DNA of 19,827 nucleotides, taken from positions 7,396 through 27,222 of the forward strand of contig MGNL01000005.1 in NCBI GenBank assembly GCA_001796785.1, given 5' to 3'. This stretch comes from Chloroflexi bacterium RBG_16_51_16 (GTDB lineage Bacteria > Chloroflexota > Anaerolineae > Anaerolineales > Villigracilaceae). Of this stretch, positions 7,079 through 14,703 are shown piece by piece (position 1 is the stretch's first letter; each line of letters begins with the position of its first letter). The notes beneath the pieces are model-generated. The model was given only the letters and a program-made list of their open reading frames with translations. It made no database searches and had not been told where the DNA came from. The translations under genes were made by a program, and so were the position numbers.

Positions 7079-7294
7079 TTAATCCTCGAGCGACTTCGTC
7101 AAGATATCATATCCTTTGTCGACAAGTCGATCCAAGCCGGCAAAATCGACTGGATGTCCGTTCTCAATCTGAGCGAGCAGCCTGAACAATGCTCCACGGA
7201 TGCCACTGGCTTGGTGCGACCAACTTGAATCAGCTGATATCCTTTCCAGGCGGGATAATAAAACCAGGATGAATTCATTTGATTTATGGAGCAT
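7079..7294 (-). CDS. Small hypothetical protein, helical, 71 aa
   Basis: The frame looks genuinely coding: after about ten irregular N-terminal residues it reads like a conserved helical protein (LLSRLERISADSSWSHQ, then ASGIRGALFRLLAQIE) with a DRLVDKGYDIL end. It seems similar to short uncharacterised proteins of Anaerolineae, but I recognise no function. No signal peptide, membrane helix or cysteine is seen. The ATG at 7294 has no Shine-Dalgarno and begins only 13 nt after the tRNA-Arg 3' end, so the start is uncertain; a non-ATG start a few codons downstream is possible. It lies upstream of the glutaredoxin gene with a 124 nt gap and may be in the same transcript. An overlapping frame at 7099-7332 runs into the tRNA and is rejected. 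Confidence 0.55.
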   Translation of the reverse strand: MLHKSNEFILVLLSRLERISADSSWSHQASGIRGALFRLLAQIENGHPVDFAGLDRLVDKGYDILTKSLED

Positions 7295-7307
7295 GGATAA
7301 AGTGGAG

Positions 7308-7379
7308 CGCCCCCGGCGAGGATCGAACTCACATCTACGGATTCGAAGTCCGGCGCTCTATCCGTTGAGCTACGGGGGC
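7308..7379 (-). tRNA. tRNA-Arg (anticodon UCG)
   Basis: Cloverleaf on the minus strand. The acceptor stem is GCCCCCG/CGGGGGC with discriminator G; the D stem is GCTC/GAGC. The anticodon stem CCGGA/TCCGT has four pairs and an outer C/T mismatch, and closes the loop CTTCGAA with anticodon TCG (CGA codons). The variable loop is AGAT and the T stem GTGAG/CTCGC closes loop TTCGATC. CCA is not encoded. No terminator follows it, so read-through into the downstream small gene is expected. Confidence 0.95.
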
Positions 7380-7387
7380 TTCCGCCG

Positions 7388-7416
7388 CATTATACACGAA
7401 ACAAGTCATCCACTTG
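7388..7416 (-). promoter_or_regulatory. Promoter region of tRNA-Arg
   Basis: The minus strand has a perfect TATAAT (7389-7394), about 10 nt before the tRNA 5' end, within CGTGTATAATG. At the -35 position GCAAGT is a poor match. The block GGATGA-N7-CGTGTATAATG recurs exactly at 5148-5171 upstream of the NYN gene. The interval is shared with the divergent moxR promoter, whose -35 begins at 7414. Confidence 0.55.
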
Positions 7417-7442
7417 CCCGCCATCCGGATAACATTTACAAT
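7414..7442 (+). promoter_or_regulatory. Candidate promoter of the moxR operon
   Basis: TTGCCC (7414-7419), a 17 nt spacer and TACAAT (7437-7442) match the sigma-70 consensus 4/6 and 5/6. The expected start near 7449 gives a leader of about 26 nt that holds the purine-rich GGGAAAGGAA ahead of the ATG at 7475. Confidence 0.5.
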
Positions 7443-7474
7443 CAAGGCGACATCCGGGAAAGGAATCCAACAAC

Positions 7475-8449
7475 ATGCCTACCGTTCAAGCGCTGGGTGA
7501 GCGGGTAATTGAGAATTTAGAAAAAGTCATCATCGGTAAACGGAAATCCCTGGAGTTAATCGTGATTGGATTACTTTGCCAGGGTCATGTGTTGATAGAA
7601 GATGTGCCTGGTGTGGGAAAAACCATGCTGGCACGCAGTCTGGCGCGATCCCTCGATTGCACTTTCAACCGGATCCAATTCACACCGGATATGCTGCCGA
7701 GCGATGTAACCGGTGTGTCCATTTACAATCAACAAAATAATTCTTTCGAATTCCGCCCAGGTCCGATCTTCGGACAAATTGTACTGGCCGATGAGATTAA
7801 CCGCGCAACTCCAAAGACCCAGGCGGCGCTCCTTGAAGCCATGGAAGAAAGACAAGTCACCGTAGATGGAACGTCACATCATCTATCAAGGCCTTTCATG
7901 GTCATTGCCACCCTTAATCCGATCGAATATGAAGGTACTTTCCCGCTTCCAGAGGCACAATTGGACAGGTTTTTCCTGCGCACGAGGCTTGGTTATCCGT
8001 CTGCCGGGGATGAAATACGTATTCTTGATAACCAGCAGCTCCAACACCCGATCGACAATCTCTCATCCGTAATCAGTACCGAAGAATTAATGGTCGCTAT
8101 TGAAGAAGTGAGAAGTACCTATATTTCGCTCCCTCTAAAAAGGTATATCGTTGATCTGACAACACGTACACGACACAGTTCGGATATTTATCTTGGAGCC
8201 AGTCCACGGGGAAGTCTGGCGTTAGCGAGGGCGAGCCAGGCCTTAGCAGCAATGGTTGGCCGGGATTTTGTTCTTCCGGATGATGCTCAGCAATTGGTCA
8301 TGCCAGTCCTTTCCCACCGGATCATAGTCGGACCAGAGGCACGGCTGCGTGATCTCACCTCGGATCAGATCATACAGGAAATCCTTCAGGAAACACCAGT
8401 GCCGGGTGGGGAATACCAACCGGATCCACAGCGGAATCCATCCAAATGA
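7475..8449 (+). CDS. moxR: MoxR-family AAA+ ATPase, 324 aa
   Basis: A chaperone-like AAA+ ATPase that typically works with DUF58 or von Willebrand A-type proteins in assembly or activation of partner complexes. Walker A is DVPGVGKT (43-50); the first Gly of the classical motif is Asp, which is common in this family. Walker B is VLADEINR (103-110), sensor 1 is ATLNP (145-149), and LPEAQLDRF (158-166) carries the expected arginine finger R165. The length is typical (about 310-330 aa). It overlaps the DUF58 gene by 4 nt (ATGA), so the two are translationally coupled. The target in this organism is unknown. Confidence 0.93.
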   Translation: MPTVQALGERVIENLEKVIIGKRKSLELIVIGLLCQGHVLIEDVPGVGKTMLARSLARSLDCTFNRIQFTPDMLPSDVTGVSIYNQQNNSFEFRPGPIFGQIVLADEINRATPKTQAALLEAMEERQVTVDGTSHHLSRPFMVIATLNPIEYEGTFPLPEAQLDRFFLRTRLGYPSAGDEIRILDNQQLQHPIDNLSSVISTEELMVAIEEVRSTYISLPLKRYIVDLTTRTRHSSDIYLGASPRGSLALARASQALAAMVGRDFVLPDDAQQLVMPVLSHRIIVGPEARLRDLTSDQIIQEILQETPVPGGEYQPDPQRNPSK

Positions 8450-9765
8450 ACTCTGGTCGATTGCTGGTGGCACTGCTCATCTCAGCCGGTGTCATCGGAG
8501 TATTGGTGGATGGATCAGTGTTTTATTCCCGCCTGCTCTATCTCGGTATCGTTTTATTGATCGCTGCCTGGATATGGGCGCGGGCGGTCAGGAATTCGAT
8601 TACGCTTATTCGTAAATCCCGTACGAAGCGGGCGAGTTTAGGCGAAATCTTCCTGGAACAGTACGATGTTTCTCACTCTGGCTGGTTGATGGCACCCTGG
8701 GTCGAAATCGTCAATGAATCGAGTATGCCATACAGCTCAGGTTCCAGATCGCTAACGATGCTCCATCCCCATCAGCACCGGTCTTATCTTTCAAGAACCT
8801 GGTTAACACGCCGGGGCAATTTCAACCTGGGACCGACACGTATAACTGCAGGCGATCCATTTGGATTGTTCCGATTTTCAAATATCATGCCTTCCAGCCA
8901 TTCGCTGGTAGTCCTTCCGATGATATTCGAAATTCGATCCTTCCTAGCTATGCCCGGATTAATGCCCGGTGGTGAAGTCATCCGCAGGAAGGCAATCGAC
9001 ATCACCCCGAACGCGTCCGGAGTGCGGGAATATGCAGCCGGGGATCCTTTAAAACGCATCCATTGGCCGACATCGATCCGCCATAATAAACTCATGGTTA
9101 AAGAATTTGAACAAGATCCACAAGGGGAAGTCTGGTTAATTCTGGACGCCCAACAGGGTATCCACAAAGACCAACCTCCTAACTATGATTACGACAGCCA
9201 GGATATGTATTTCCTTGGAAGGAGACCGAAATTTCAACTGCCACGCTCAACGATTGAGTATGCGGTAAGTATTGCGGCTTCTCTGGCACATTATTATATT
9301 TTCAACCGGCGGGCGGTTGGTTTCCTGACTGAGGGCAGGAGTTACACTGTCATCCCTGCCGAAAAGAATATCCGGCAGGAAAATAAAATTCTCGAAACAC
9401 TTGCTTTCCTTGAACCGATCGGATCACTAACGCTGGCAGAGCTTGCCTCGACCCAATTAGGGCAGTATCCCCAAGGCTCTAGCATTATCCTCATTACTCC
9501 GTTCGTTGATGATAAATTGTTGGTCACGATAGAAAATCTTCGGCGGAGAAGTTTGCACCCTATCGTGATCGCCATCTCCCCCGAAAAATTTGGTGGAAAG
9601 CCTCAAAATCTACATCCTTTAGAGTCTCTCCGAAATCTTTCCATTCCAATTTGCAATGTCGGATATGGTGATAATATCGGATTTGCCCTGTCCGGTTTCA
9701 AACCAATCCAGCTTAGCTCGGAGTACGGAGTATGGCAGAAACCTCCATTACGACACTTGATCTAA
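8446..9765 (+). CDS. DUF58 domain membrane protein, partner of MoxR, 439 aa
   Basis: Two N-terminal hydrophobic helices (about 6-23 and 28-46) anchor it in the membrane. The DUF58 core motif lies at about 192-214: GVREYAAGDP, then KRIHW and the basic IRHNKLM. A region starting with the strand VWLILDAQQ (229-237) resembles a vWA-like fold, but the second Asp of a standard MIDAS is not evident. DUF58 proteins are nearly always encoded after moxR and are thought to act with it on envelope or complex assembly. Transglutaminase-like and vWA proteins often found next in such operons are absent here; an MBL-fold gene follows instead and overlaps this gene by 34 nt. Confidence 0.88.
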   Translation: MNSGRLLVALLISAGVIGVLVDGSVFYSRLLYLGIVLLIAAWIWARAVRNSITLIRKSRTKRASLGEIFLEQYDVSHSGWLMAPWVEIVNESSMPYSSGSRSLTMLHPHQHRSYLSRTWLTRRGNFNLGPTRITAGDPFGLFRFSNIMPSSHSLVVLPMIFEIRSFLAMPGLMPGGEVIRRKAIDITPNASGVREYAAGDPLKRIHWPTSIRHNKLMVKEFEQDPQGEVWLILDAQQGIHKDQPPNYDYDSQDMYFLGRRPKFQLPRSTIEYAVSIAASLAHYYIFNRRAVGFLTEGRSYTVIPAEKNIRQENKILETLAFLEPIGSLTLAELASTQLGQYPQGSSIILITPFVDDKLLVTIENLRRRSLHPIVIAISPEKFGGKPQNLHPLESLRNLSIPICNVGYGDNIGFALSGFKPIQLSSEYGVWQKPPLRHLI

Positions 9766-10631
9766 ATTTTCAGAACAAATCACAAGCTATTGCCAGTTAT
9801 ATGCTCCCCCATTCCAGCGGAGTGGTATTGATCGAATCCGGACCAGGTTCATGCGTTGAGGCACTAATAAAGGCACTCGCCAAAGAGGACTACCGCCCTG
9901 GCGACGTGACTCACGTTCTGTTAACTCATATCCATCTTGATCATGCCGGATCAGCTGGTTGGTGGTCCAGGCAAGGAGCGCAAATTATTGTCCACCCAAT
10001 TGGCGCTCCACATATGATCCATCCAGAAAAGCTGCTGGCCAGTGCTTCTCGAATTTATGGTGATCGAATGCACGAATTGTGGGGTGAATTCCTCCCGGTT
10101 TTGGAAGAAAAACTTCTTATTCCTGAGGATGGACAAGAAATTGAAATTGGAGCGCTTCAGTTCACACCAATCAATACTCCCGGCCATGCCGAGCATCACT
10201 TCGCCTACCTTTGGGGCGATACATTGTTTAGCGGCGATATCGGTGGTGTAAGGATTCCCGGATTTCGATATTTACGAGTACCGATGGTACCTCCGGAATT
10301 AAACCTTGAACGATGGCGGCTAAGCCTAAAGAAATTAAGGGAAATAAATATTAAAACCATCGCGCCAACTCATTTCGGGATCTACGCGGATCCAGAATGG
10401 CAATTAAATGAAGTGGAGAAAGAGATCGATGCGGCGGAGCGTTGGCTAGAACAGGTGATGGCCGATGATCCTCCACTGGAAAATTTACGGCTAAGTTTTA
10501 CGGAATGGATGGCAACCGAAGGCATAACCATGGGCTTGAGCGAAGATGTAATGCGCGCGTACGAGCTGGCTAACCCACCAGGCATGTCCGCTGATGGACT
10601 TTACCGTTATTGGAACAAAGTAAAAAGTTAG
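9732..10631 (+). CDS. Metallo-beta-lactamase-fold hydrolase, 299 aa
   Basis: A cytoplasmic dinuclear-metal hydrolase of the MBL superfamily. The metal-ligand set is complete: THIHLDH with H66, H68, D70 and H71, then H152 in NTPGH, D169 in FSGDIGGVR, and H214 in APTHFG. It looks like the branch with the ESGPGSC start of the N-terminal sheet and the RIYGDRMHELWG helix. Its substrate is not known; a thioester, lactone or phosphodiester is possible. The ATG lies inside the end of the DUF58 gene, with GGAG (9720-9723) 8 nt upstream, so it is probably translated from the same mRNA as moxR and DUF58. No beta-lactam resistance should be inferred. Confidence 0.87.
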   Translation: MAETSITTLDLNFQNKSQAIASYMLPHSSGVVLIESGPGSCVEALIKALAKEDYRPGDVTHVLLTHIHLDHAGSAGWWSRQGAQIIVHPIGAPHMIHPEKLLASASRIYGDRMHELWGEFLPVLEEKLLIPEDGQEIEIGALQFTPINTPGHAEHHFAYLWGDTLFSGDIGGVRIPGFRYLRVPMVPPELNLERWRLSLKKLREINIKTIAPTHFGIYADPEWQLNEVEKEIDAAERWLEQVMADDPPLENLRLSFTEWMATEGITMGLSEDVMRAYELANPPGMSADGLYRYWNKVKS

Positions 10632-10718
10632 CAATCACTGGATTAGATTAATGGTTTGCCTTTTATGGCCACATTTATGGGAAAAAGCCAGAAACCGACC
10701 CTGGAGTAAGGAGAGATC

Positions 10719-10925
10719 ATGCAGCACTTCATAGCTGTATCGGATCTTACCTCTGAAGCAATCCATGAATTGCTCGCCCCGGCTGTCAAATTAAAGAAGG
10801 AATATTTCGAAGGCGGAAACCGACCGTTCTTTAAAGGAAAAGTCCTGGTGATGATCTTTCAACAGGCTCACAACCGATTGCATGCCCAGAAGGCAATCCT
10901 TGCAAAGTTATTCGCCGTAGCATAA
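10719..10925 (+). pseudogene. argF: N-terminal remnant of ornithine carbamoyltransferase, 68 codons
   Basis: The first about 48 residues match the start of ornithine carbamoyltransferases: HFIAVSDLTSEAIHELL, KLKKEY, GGNRPFFKGKVLVMIF. In intact enzymes MIF is followed by the carbamoyl-phosphate motif S-x-R-T-R. Here that stretch reads QQAHNRLH: the central Arg remains, but Ser and the following Thr-Arg are lost. Similarity fades and a TAA ends the frame where about 240 more residues should follow. No trace of the rest is seen before rocD (10993). The gene keeps an excellent Shine-Dalgarno (AAGGAG, 10708-10713, 5 nt spacer). It cannot be an active transcarbamylase. I call a pseudogene, but a retained small peptide or a leader ORF for rocD is possible. 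Confidence 0.65.
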
Positions 10926-10992
10926 TCATAAACAATTAGTGTGTACAAAATTAGAAGTAAAGAATTCGGAAAGGGTTACCCTCAGGTGATTC

Positions 10993-12195
10993 ATGAATAG
11001 CCAGGAGTACATAGCGCTGGAAGAAAAATACGGTGCACACAATTATCATCCCCTGGACGTGGTGCTAACCAAAGGAGAAGGCGTCTGGGTGTATGATGTC
11101 GATGGAAATAAATATCTCGATTGCTTGAGCGCGTACTCTGCCCTGAACCAGGGTCATGTGCATCCAAAGATACTCAAGGCTTTGCTGGAACAGGCAAAGA
11201 AATTAACCCTAACTTCCCGGGCATTCCGCAATGATCAGCTGCCATTGTTATACAAAGAGTTGGCGGAACTGACAGGTTATGACATGTCCTTGCTTATGAA
11301 TTCAGGTGTCGAAGCGGTTGAGACGGCAATTAAAGTCGCCCGGAAATGGGCTTATAGAAAGAAAGGGGTCGCGAGGAATAGCGCAGAAATCATCACGGCT
11401 TCAGGTAATTTCCACGGCCGTACGATCACGGCAATATCCTTTTCAACCAAATCCCATTATCGCGAAGATTTCGGTCCTTTCACACCTGGCTTTATCACTG
11501 TTCCCTACGGCGATGCAAAGCGAATTCAACAGGCGGTCACCCCAAATACGGCTGCAGTGTTGATCGAGCCCATTCAGGGAGAGGCAGGGGTTATCATTCC
11601 TCCCCCAGGCTACCTCAAGGAGCTAGCAGGTATTTGCAAAAAAAATAACATCCTATTTATTACGGACGAAATCCAAACAGGACTTGGACGCACAGGCAAA
11701 TTATTTGCGTGCGAGCATGAAGGTGTCAGACCAGATATAACCATCATCGGAAAGGCTCTTTCCGGTGGCTTTTATCCCGTCTCGGCTGTCCTGGCAGACG
11801 AAGAAGTGTTGGGATTATTTGAGCCAGGCGAACACGGCTCTACATTTGGCGGCAGCCCACTTGCGGCCGCGATCGCAAGGGCAGCTCTAAACGTAATCAA
11901 TGAAGAGAACCTGGTCGAAAAAGCGAATGTGCTTGGAGAATATCTGCTTGAGCAATTATCTGAAATCCCCAGCCGTCATGTTAAGGAAGTAAGAGGTCGA
12001 GGTCTGCTCATCGGTATCGAACTGAAACCGGAGGCTGGAGGAGCGAGACGATTCTGCGAGGCGTTGCAACACAGAGGCATCCTAACCAAGGATGCGCATG
12101 AAAATGTGATCAGGTTTACCCCTCCACTTGTGATCGACAAGCAGACGATCGACAGCGTTCTTCCAGCTATTCGAGATGTACTCAATATGATATAG
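10993..12195 (+). CDS. rocD: Ornithine-oxo-acid aminotransferase, 400 aa
   Basis: A PLP-dependent class III aminotransferase that moves the delta-amino group of ornithine to 2-oxoglutarate, giving glutamate-5-semialdehyde and glutamate. YGAHNYHPLDVVL (13-25) and YSALNQGH (48-55) near the N-terminus are typical of this branch. D225 in TDEIQTG binds the pyridine nitrogen, K254 in IIGKALSGG forms the Schiff base, and NSGVEAVE (103-110) is the phosphate-side loop. The length is normal. The ATG has AGGTG 4 nt upstream. It follows the broken carbamoyltransferase gene, so ornithine here appears to be routed to glutamate semialdehyde rather than citrulline, at least at this locus. A terminator-like hairpin follows the stop. 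Confidence 0.92.
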   Translation: MNSQEYIALEEKYGAHNYHPLDVVLTKGEGVWVYDVDGNKYLDCLSAYSALNQGHVHPKILKALLEQAKKLTLTSRAFRNDQLPLLYKELAELTGYDMSLLMNSGVEAVETAIKVARKWAYRKKGVARNSAEIITASGNFHGRTITAISFSTKSHYREDFGPFTPGFITVPYGDAKRIQQAVTPNTAAVLIEPIQGEAGVIIPPPGYLKELAGICKKNNILFITDEIQTGLGRTGKLFACEHEGVRPDITIIGKALSGGFYPVSAVLADEEVLGLFEPGEHGSTFGGSPLAAAIARAALNVINEENLVEKANVLGEYLLEQLSEIPSRHVKEVRGRGLLIGIELKPEAGGARRFCEALQHRGILTKDAHENVIRFTPPLVIDKQTIDSVLPAIRDVLNMI

Positions 12196-12200
12196 AATCG

Positions 12201-12233
12201 AAACCCCCGGCAGAAATGATCTTCCGGGTTTTT
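12201..12233 (+). terminator. Terminator-like hairpin between rocD and ald
   Basis: AAA-CCCGG-c-AGA, loop AATGA, TCT-t-CCGGG-TTT can fold with a 2 nt C bulge and one internal mismatch, followed by a run of five T (12229-12233). It begins 6 nt after the rocD stop. The T-run is followed after 4 nt by the ald Shine-Dalgarno (12238-12242), so it may act as a partial terminator that lowers ald relative to rocD or as an attenuator. No separate ald promoter fits in the 55 nt gap. Confidence 0.5.
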
Positions 12234-12250
12234 GTTTGGAGGAAATGGAT

Positions 12251-13354
12251 ATGAACCTGTGCATTCCAAAAGAAACTCGACCCTTTGAATTTCGGGTTGG
12301 GCTGTCTCCAGCGGCCGTGGAAATCCTTACCCAATATCATCACAAGATCTATGTGGAGCATGATTCCGGTGTCGGGGCGGGATTCAGCGATCAGGAATAT
12401 GAAAAAGCCGGGGCAAGGATCGTTTACTCCGCCCAGGAGGCATTTGGTCGTGCGGATATTCTCTTAAAGATTGCACGACCTCTTAAAAGTGAATTGGAGT
12501 GGATGAAGTCGGAAAGCCTGCTGATGGGATTTTTGCACTTGCCGTCATCTCAAAAAGACAAAATCGATGTGCTGCTTAAGAAAAAAATTACCGCATTTGC
12601 ATACGAACAGATCACCCTGGGAGATGGCTCACTGCCTGTCTTGCGTCCTTTTAGCCAGATTGGTGGTGCGATGGCGGCTCAAATCGCAGCGCGTCTTCTT
12701 CAAAATAACTGGGGCGGGAAAGGGATCTTAATGGGCGGGGTGCCAGGCGTACCACCTGCTGAAGCGGTGGTTATAGGAGGTGGGATCGTTGGAACGTACG
12801 CCACCCAGATGTTTCTTGGCATGGGTGCTCACGTGACCGTTCTCGATAGAAACCTTACTGCACTACAACGAATCGCGGATAAGCATCCCAATGTAGTCAC
12901 CATGATCTCCACGTCCAGGAACCTGGAACGTGCAACCGGTTATGCGGATGTCGTCGTTGGGGCAGTATTGGTCTCAGGTCAACGTGCACCGATCCTGATT
13001 ACCAGGGACATGGTTCGGGCGATGAAACCCCGATCCGTAATCATGGATGTAAGCATCGATGAGGGCGGGATCGTAGAAACATCCCGACCGACGACCCACG
13101 AACATCCAGTGTATATGGAAGAAGGCGTCTTACATTATTGCGTTCCGAATATGCCAGGCGTCGTCGCCAGGACCGCGACGCATGCGTTTGTCAACGCAGC
13201 CATGCCCTTCATCATGGAAATAGCGGAAAAAGGAATCGAGCAGGCGATGAAACAGAATTCCGCAATTGATTCCGCGGTCAATACCCATTCGGGCAAGTCC
13301 CGTCATTTATCCCTCCTAACGGCTTACAGGGAGGCGGATGATGGACTGGAATAA
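12251..13354 (+). CDS. ald: Alanine dehydrogenase, 367 aa
   Basis: NAD-dependent conversion of L-alanine to pyruvate and ammonia, or the reverse. R15 and H96 (FLHLP) with K73 (LLKIARP) correspond to the substrate-binding and catalytic residues known from characterised alanine dehydrogenases, and D270 in DVSIDEGG is the second catalytic residue. The NAD site is GGGIVG (176-181) with D199 ending the next strand. The frame is open from a TTG at 12236, but I choose ATG 12251: GGAGG (12238-12242) is 8 nt upstream and MNLCIPKE matches the usual family start. Membrane or transhydrogenase-specific regions are absent, so it is not a transhydrogenase alpha subunit. It overlaps the CoA-transferase gene by 14 nt. 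Confidence 0.92.
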   Translation: MNLCIPKETRPFEFRVGLSPAAVEILTQYHHKIYVEHDSGVGAGFSDQEYEKAGARIVYSAQEAFGRADILLKIARPLKSELEWMKSESLLMGFLHLPSSQKDKIDVLLKKKITAFAYEQITLGDGSLPVLRPFSQIGGAMAAQIAARLLQNNWGGKGILMGGVPGVPPAEAVVIGGGIVGTYATQMFLGMGAHVTVLDRNLTALQRIADKHPNVVTMISTSRNLERATGYADVVVGAVLVSGQRAPILITRDMVRAMKPRSVIMDVSIDEGGIVETSRPTTHEHPVYMEEGVLHYCVPNMPGVVARTATHAFVNAAMPFIMEIAEKGIEQAMKQNSAIDSAVNTHSGKSRHLSLLTAYREADDGLE

Positions 13355-14651
13355 ACTCTATCAATCCAGGGTAACTGCACCTGAGCAGGCAGTTAAGGTT
13401 ATTAAATCAGGAGATCGCATCTTTTTAACCGGAAATGTATCGGTACCTCAGAAAGTTTTAAAAGCTCTGGTTGACTACGCACCCAAGTTACAAAACGTTG
13501 AGATCTGCCAGGCATTAACGGTTGGACCGGCTGATTATGTGAGTGCGAGCATGGAAGGACACCTGCGGGTGAATACCATGTTCATAAGCAAAAATGTTAG
13601 AAAGGCTGTACAAGAAGGGCGCGCCGATTTTACGCCCATCCTGTTGTCCGAATTCCCACTGCTGTTTAAGCTTGGGATCCTGCCCATTGATGTAGCATTA
13701 ATTCACGTCTCGCCACCGGATGAGCATGGCTTTTGCAGTTTAGGAGTGGAAGTGGGGCTTACCAAATCCCCGGCTGAAGCGGCGAAGATGATCATAGCCG
13801 AGGTGAACGACCAGATGCCTCGAACGCTCGGTGATTCATTTATCCATGTCAGCCGTCTTGATCACATCGTACCCGTTAATTATCCCATCTCGGAATTACC
13901 CATGTCTGAGGAAGGGGGTTCGGAAGTAATCGAAAAGATAGCCATGACCATAGCCGAACTGATCCCGGATGGAGCGACCATGCAAATGGGCATTGGAGGC
14001 ATACCGGATGCAGTTTTAAAATACCTTCGAAACAAGAGAGACCTGGGTGTACATAGTGAGCTCTTTTCGGATGGAGTGATCGATCTGGTTGAGTCTGGTG
14101 TATTAACGAATGCCCGTAAAACCCTTCATCCGGGCAAAATTGTAGCGGGATTCATGCTGGGCACGCATCGATTATATGATTGGGCGGATGATAATCCCTT
14201 GATCGAACTGCATAGAACCGAATATATAAACGACCCCTTCGTGATTGCTCAGAATGATCGAATGGTCGCCATCAATTCAGCGATTGAGGTCGATCTCACT
14301 GGCCAGGTCTGTGCGGACAGCATAGGTCCAAAATTGTACAGCGCTGTAGGCGGACAAATGGATTTCATATATGGAGCATCCCGCTCAAAGGGAGGTATTC
14401 CCATTATCGCTCTTCCAAGCACGGCTACTAGCGAAGATGGGAAGCCAATAACCCGGATAACCACCATGCTTAAAGAAGGGGCTGGCGTTGTGACCACCCG
14501 TAATCATGTTCGGTATGTTGTAACCGAATTTGGCATCGCGGATTTATACGGAAAAACCATTCGCCAACGGGCACGACAGTTGATCCAAATCGCCCATCCT
14601 GATTTCCGGCAGGAATTGGAAAAGAAAGCTCAAGAATTACATTTCATATGA
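13341..14651 (+). CDS. Acetyl-CoA hydrolase/transferase family protein (4-hydroxybutyrate CoA-transferase-like), 436 aa
   Basis: A family I CoA-transferase related to AbfT/Cat1. It would swap CoA between acetyl-CoA and another acid, or hydrolyse acetyl-CoA. The N-terminal domain has SPPDEHGFCSLG (124-135, shared with butyrate and 4-hydroxybutyrate CoA-transferases). The catalytic glutamate is E240 in GVHSELFSDG. A GIGGIPDAV motif (217-225) and the LPSTATSEDGKPITRI loop near the C-terminus fit this family. ATGs at 13338 and 13341 are both possible; the second has GGAGG at a 6 nt spacing. It overlaps ald and is thus co-translated. The partner acid is unknown: succinate, butyrate, propionate or 4-hydroxybutyrate cannot be told apart here. 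In an amino-acid fermenter it could regenerate acetyl-CoA or release acids for energy conservation. Confidence 0.87.
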   Translation: MDWNKLYQSRVTAPEQAVKVIKSGDRIFLTGNVSVPQKVLKALVDYAPKLQNVEICQALTVGPADYVSASMEGHLRVNTMFISKNVRKAVQEGRADFTPILLSEFPLLFKLGILPIDVALIHVSPPDEHGFCSLGVEVGLTKSPAEAAKMIIAEVNDQMPRTLGDSFIHVSRLDHIVPVNYPISELPMSEEGGSEVIEKIAMTIAELIPDGATMQMGIGGIPDAVLKYLRNKRDLGVHSELFSDGVIDLVESGVLTNARKTLHPGKIVAGFMLGTHRLYDWADDNPLIELHRTEYINDPFVIAQNDRMVAINSAIEVDLTGQVCADSIGPKLYSAVGGQMDFIYGASRSKGGIPIIALPSTATSEDGKPITRITTMLKEGAGVVTTRNHVRYVVTEFGIADLYGKTIRQRARQLIQIAHPDFRQELEKKAQELHFI

Positions 14652-14703
14652 ACATCGATTAAATATTAAACGAGTTTCACATTATCGATCGTGAGGAGAT
14701 TGC

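Noticed and set aside
7099..7332. 77-codon minus-strand frame overlapping tRNA-Arg
   Set aside because: Its first codons lie inside the tRNA gene and it overlaps the better-looking 71-codon frame.
10632..10718. Possible promoter or terminator between the MBL gene and the OTC remnant
   Set aside because: TTGCCT and TATGGG have only 14 nt between them and the GCAA/TTGC pairing is too short; nothing supportable apart from the ribosome binding site.
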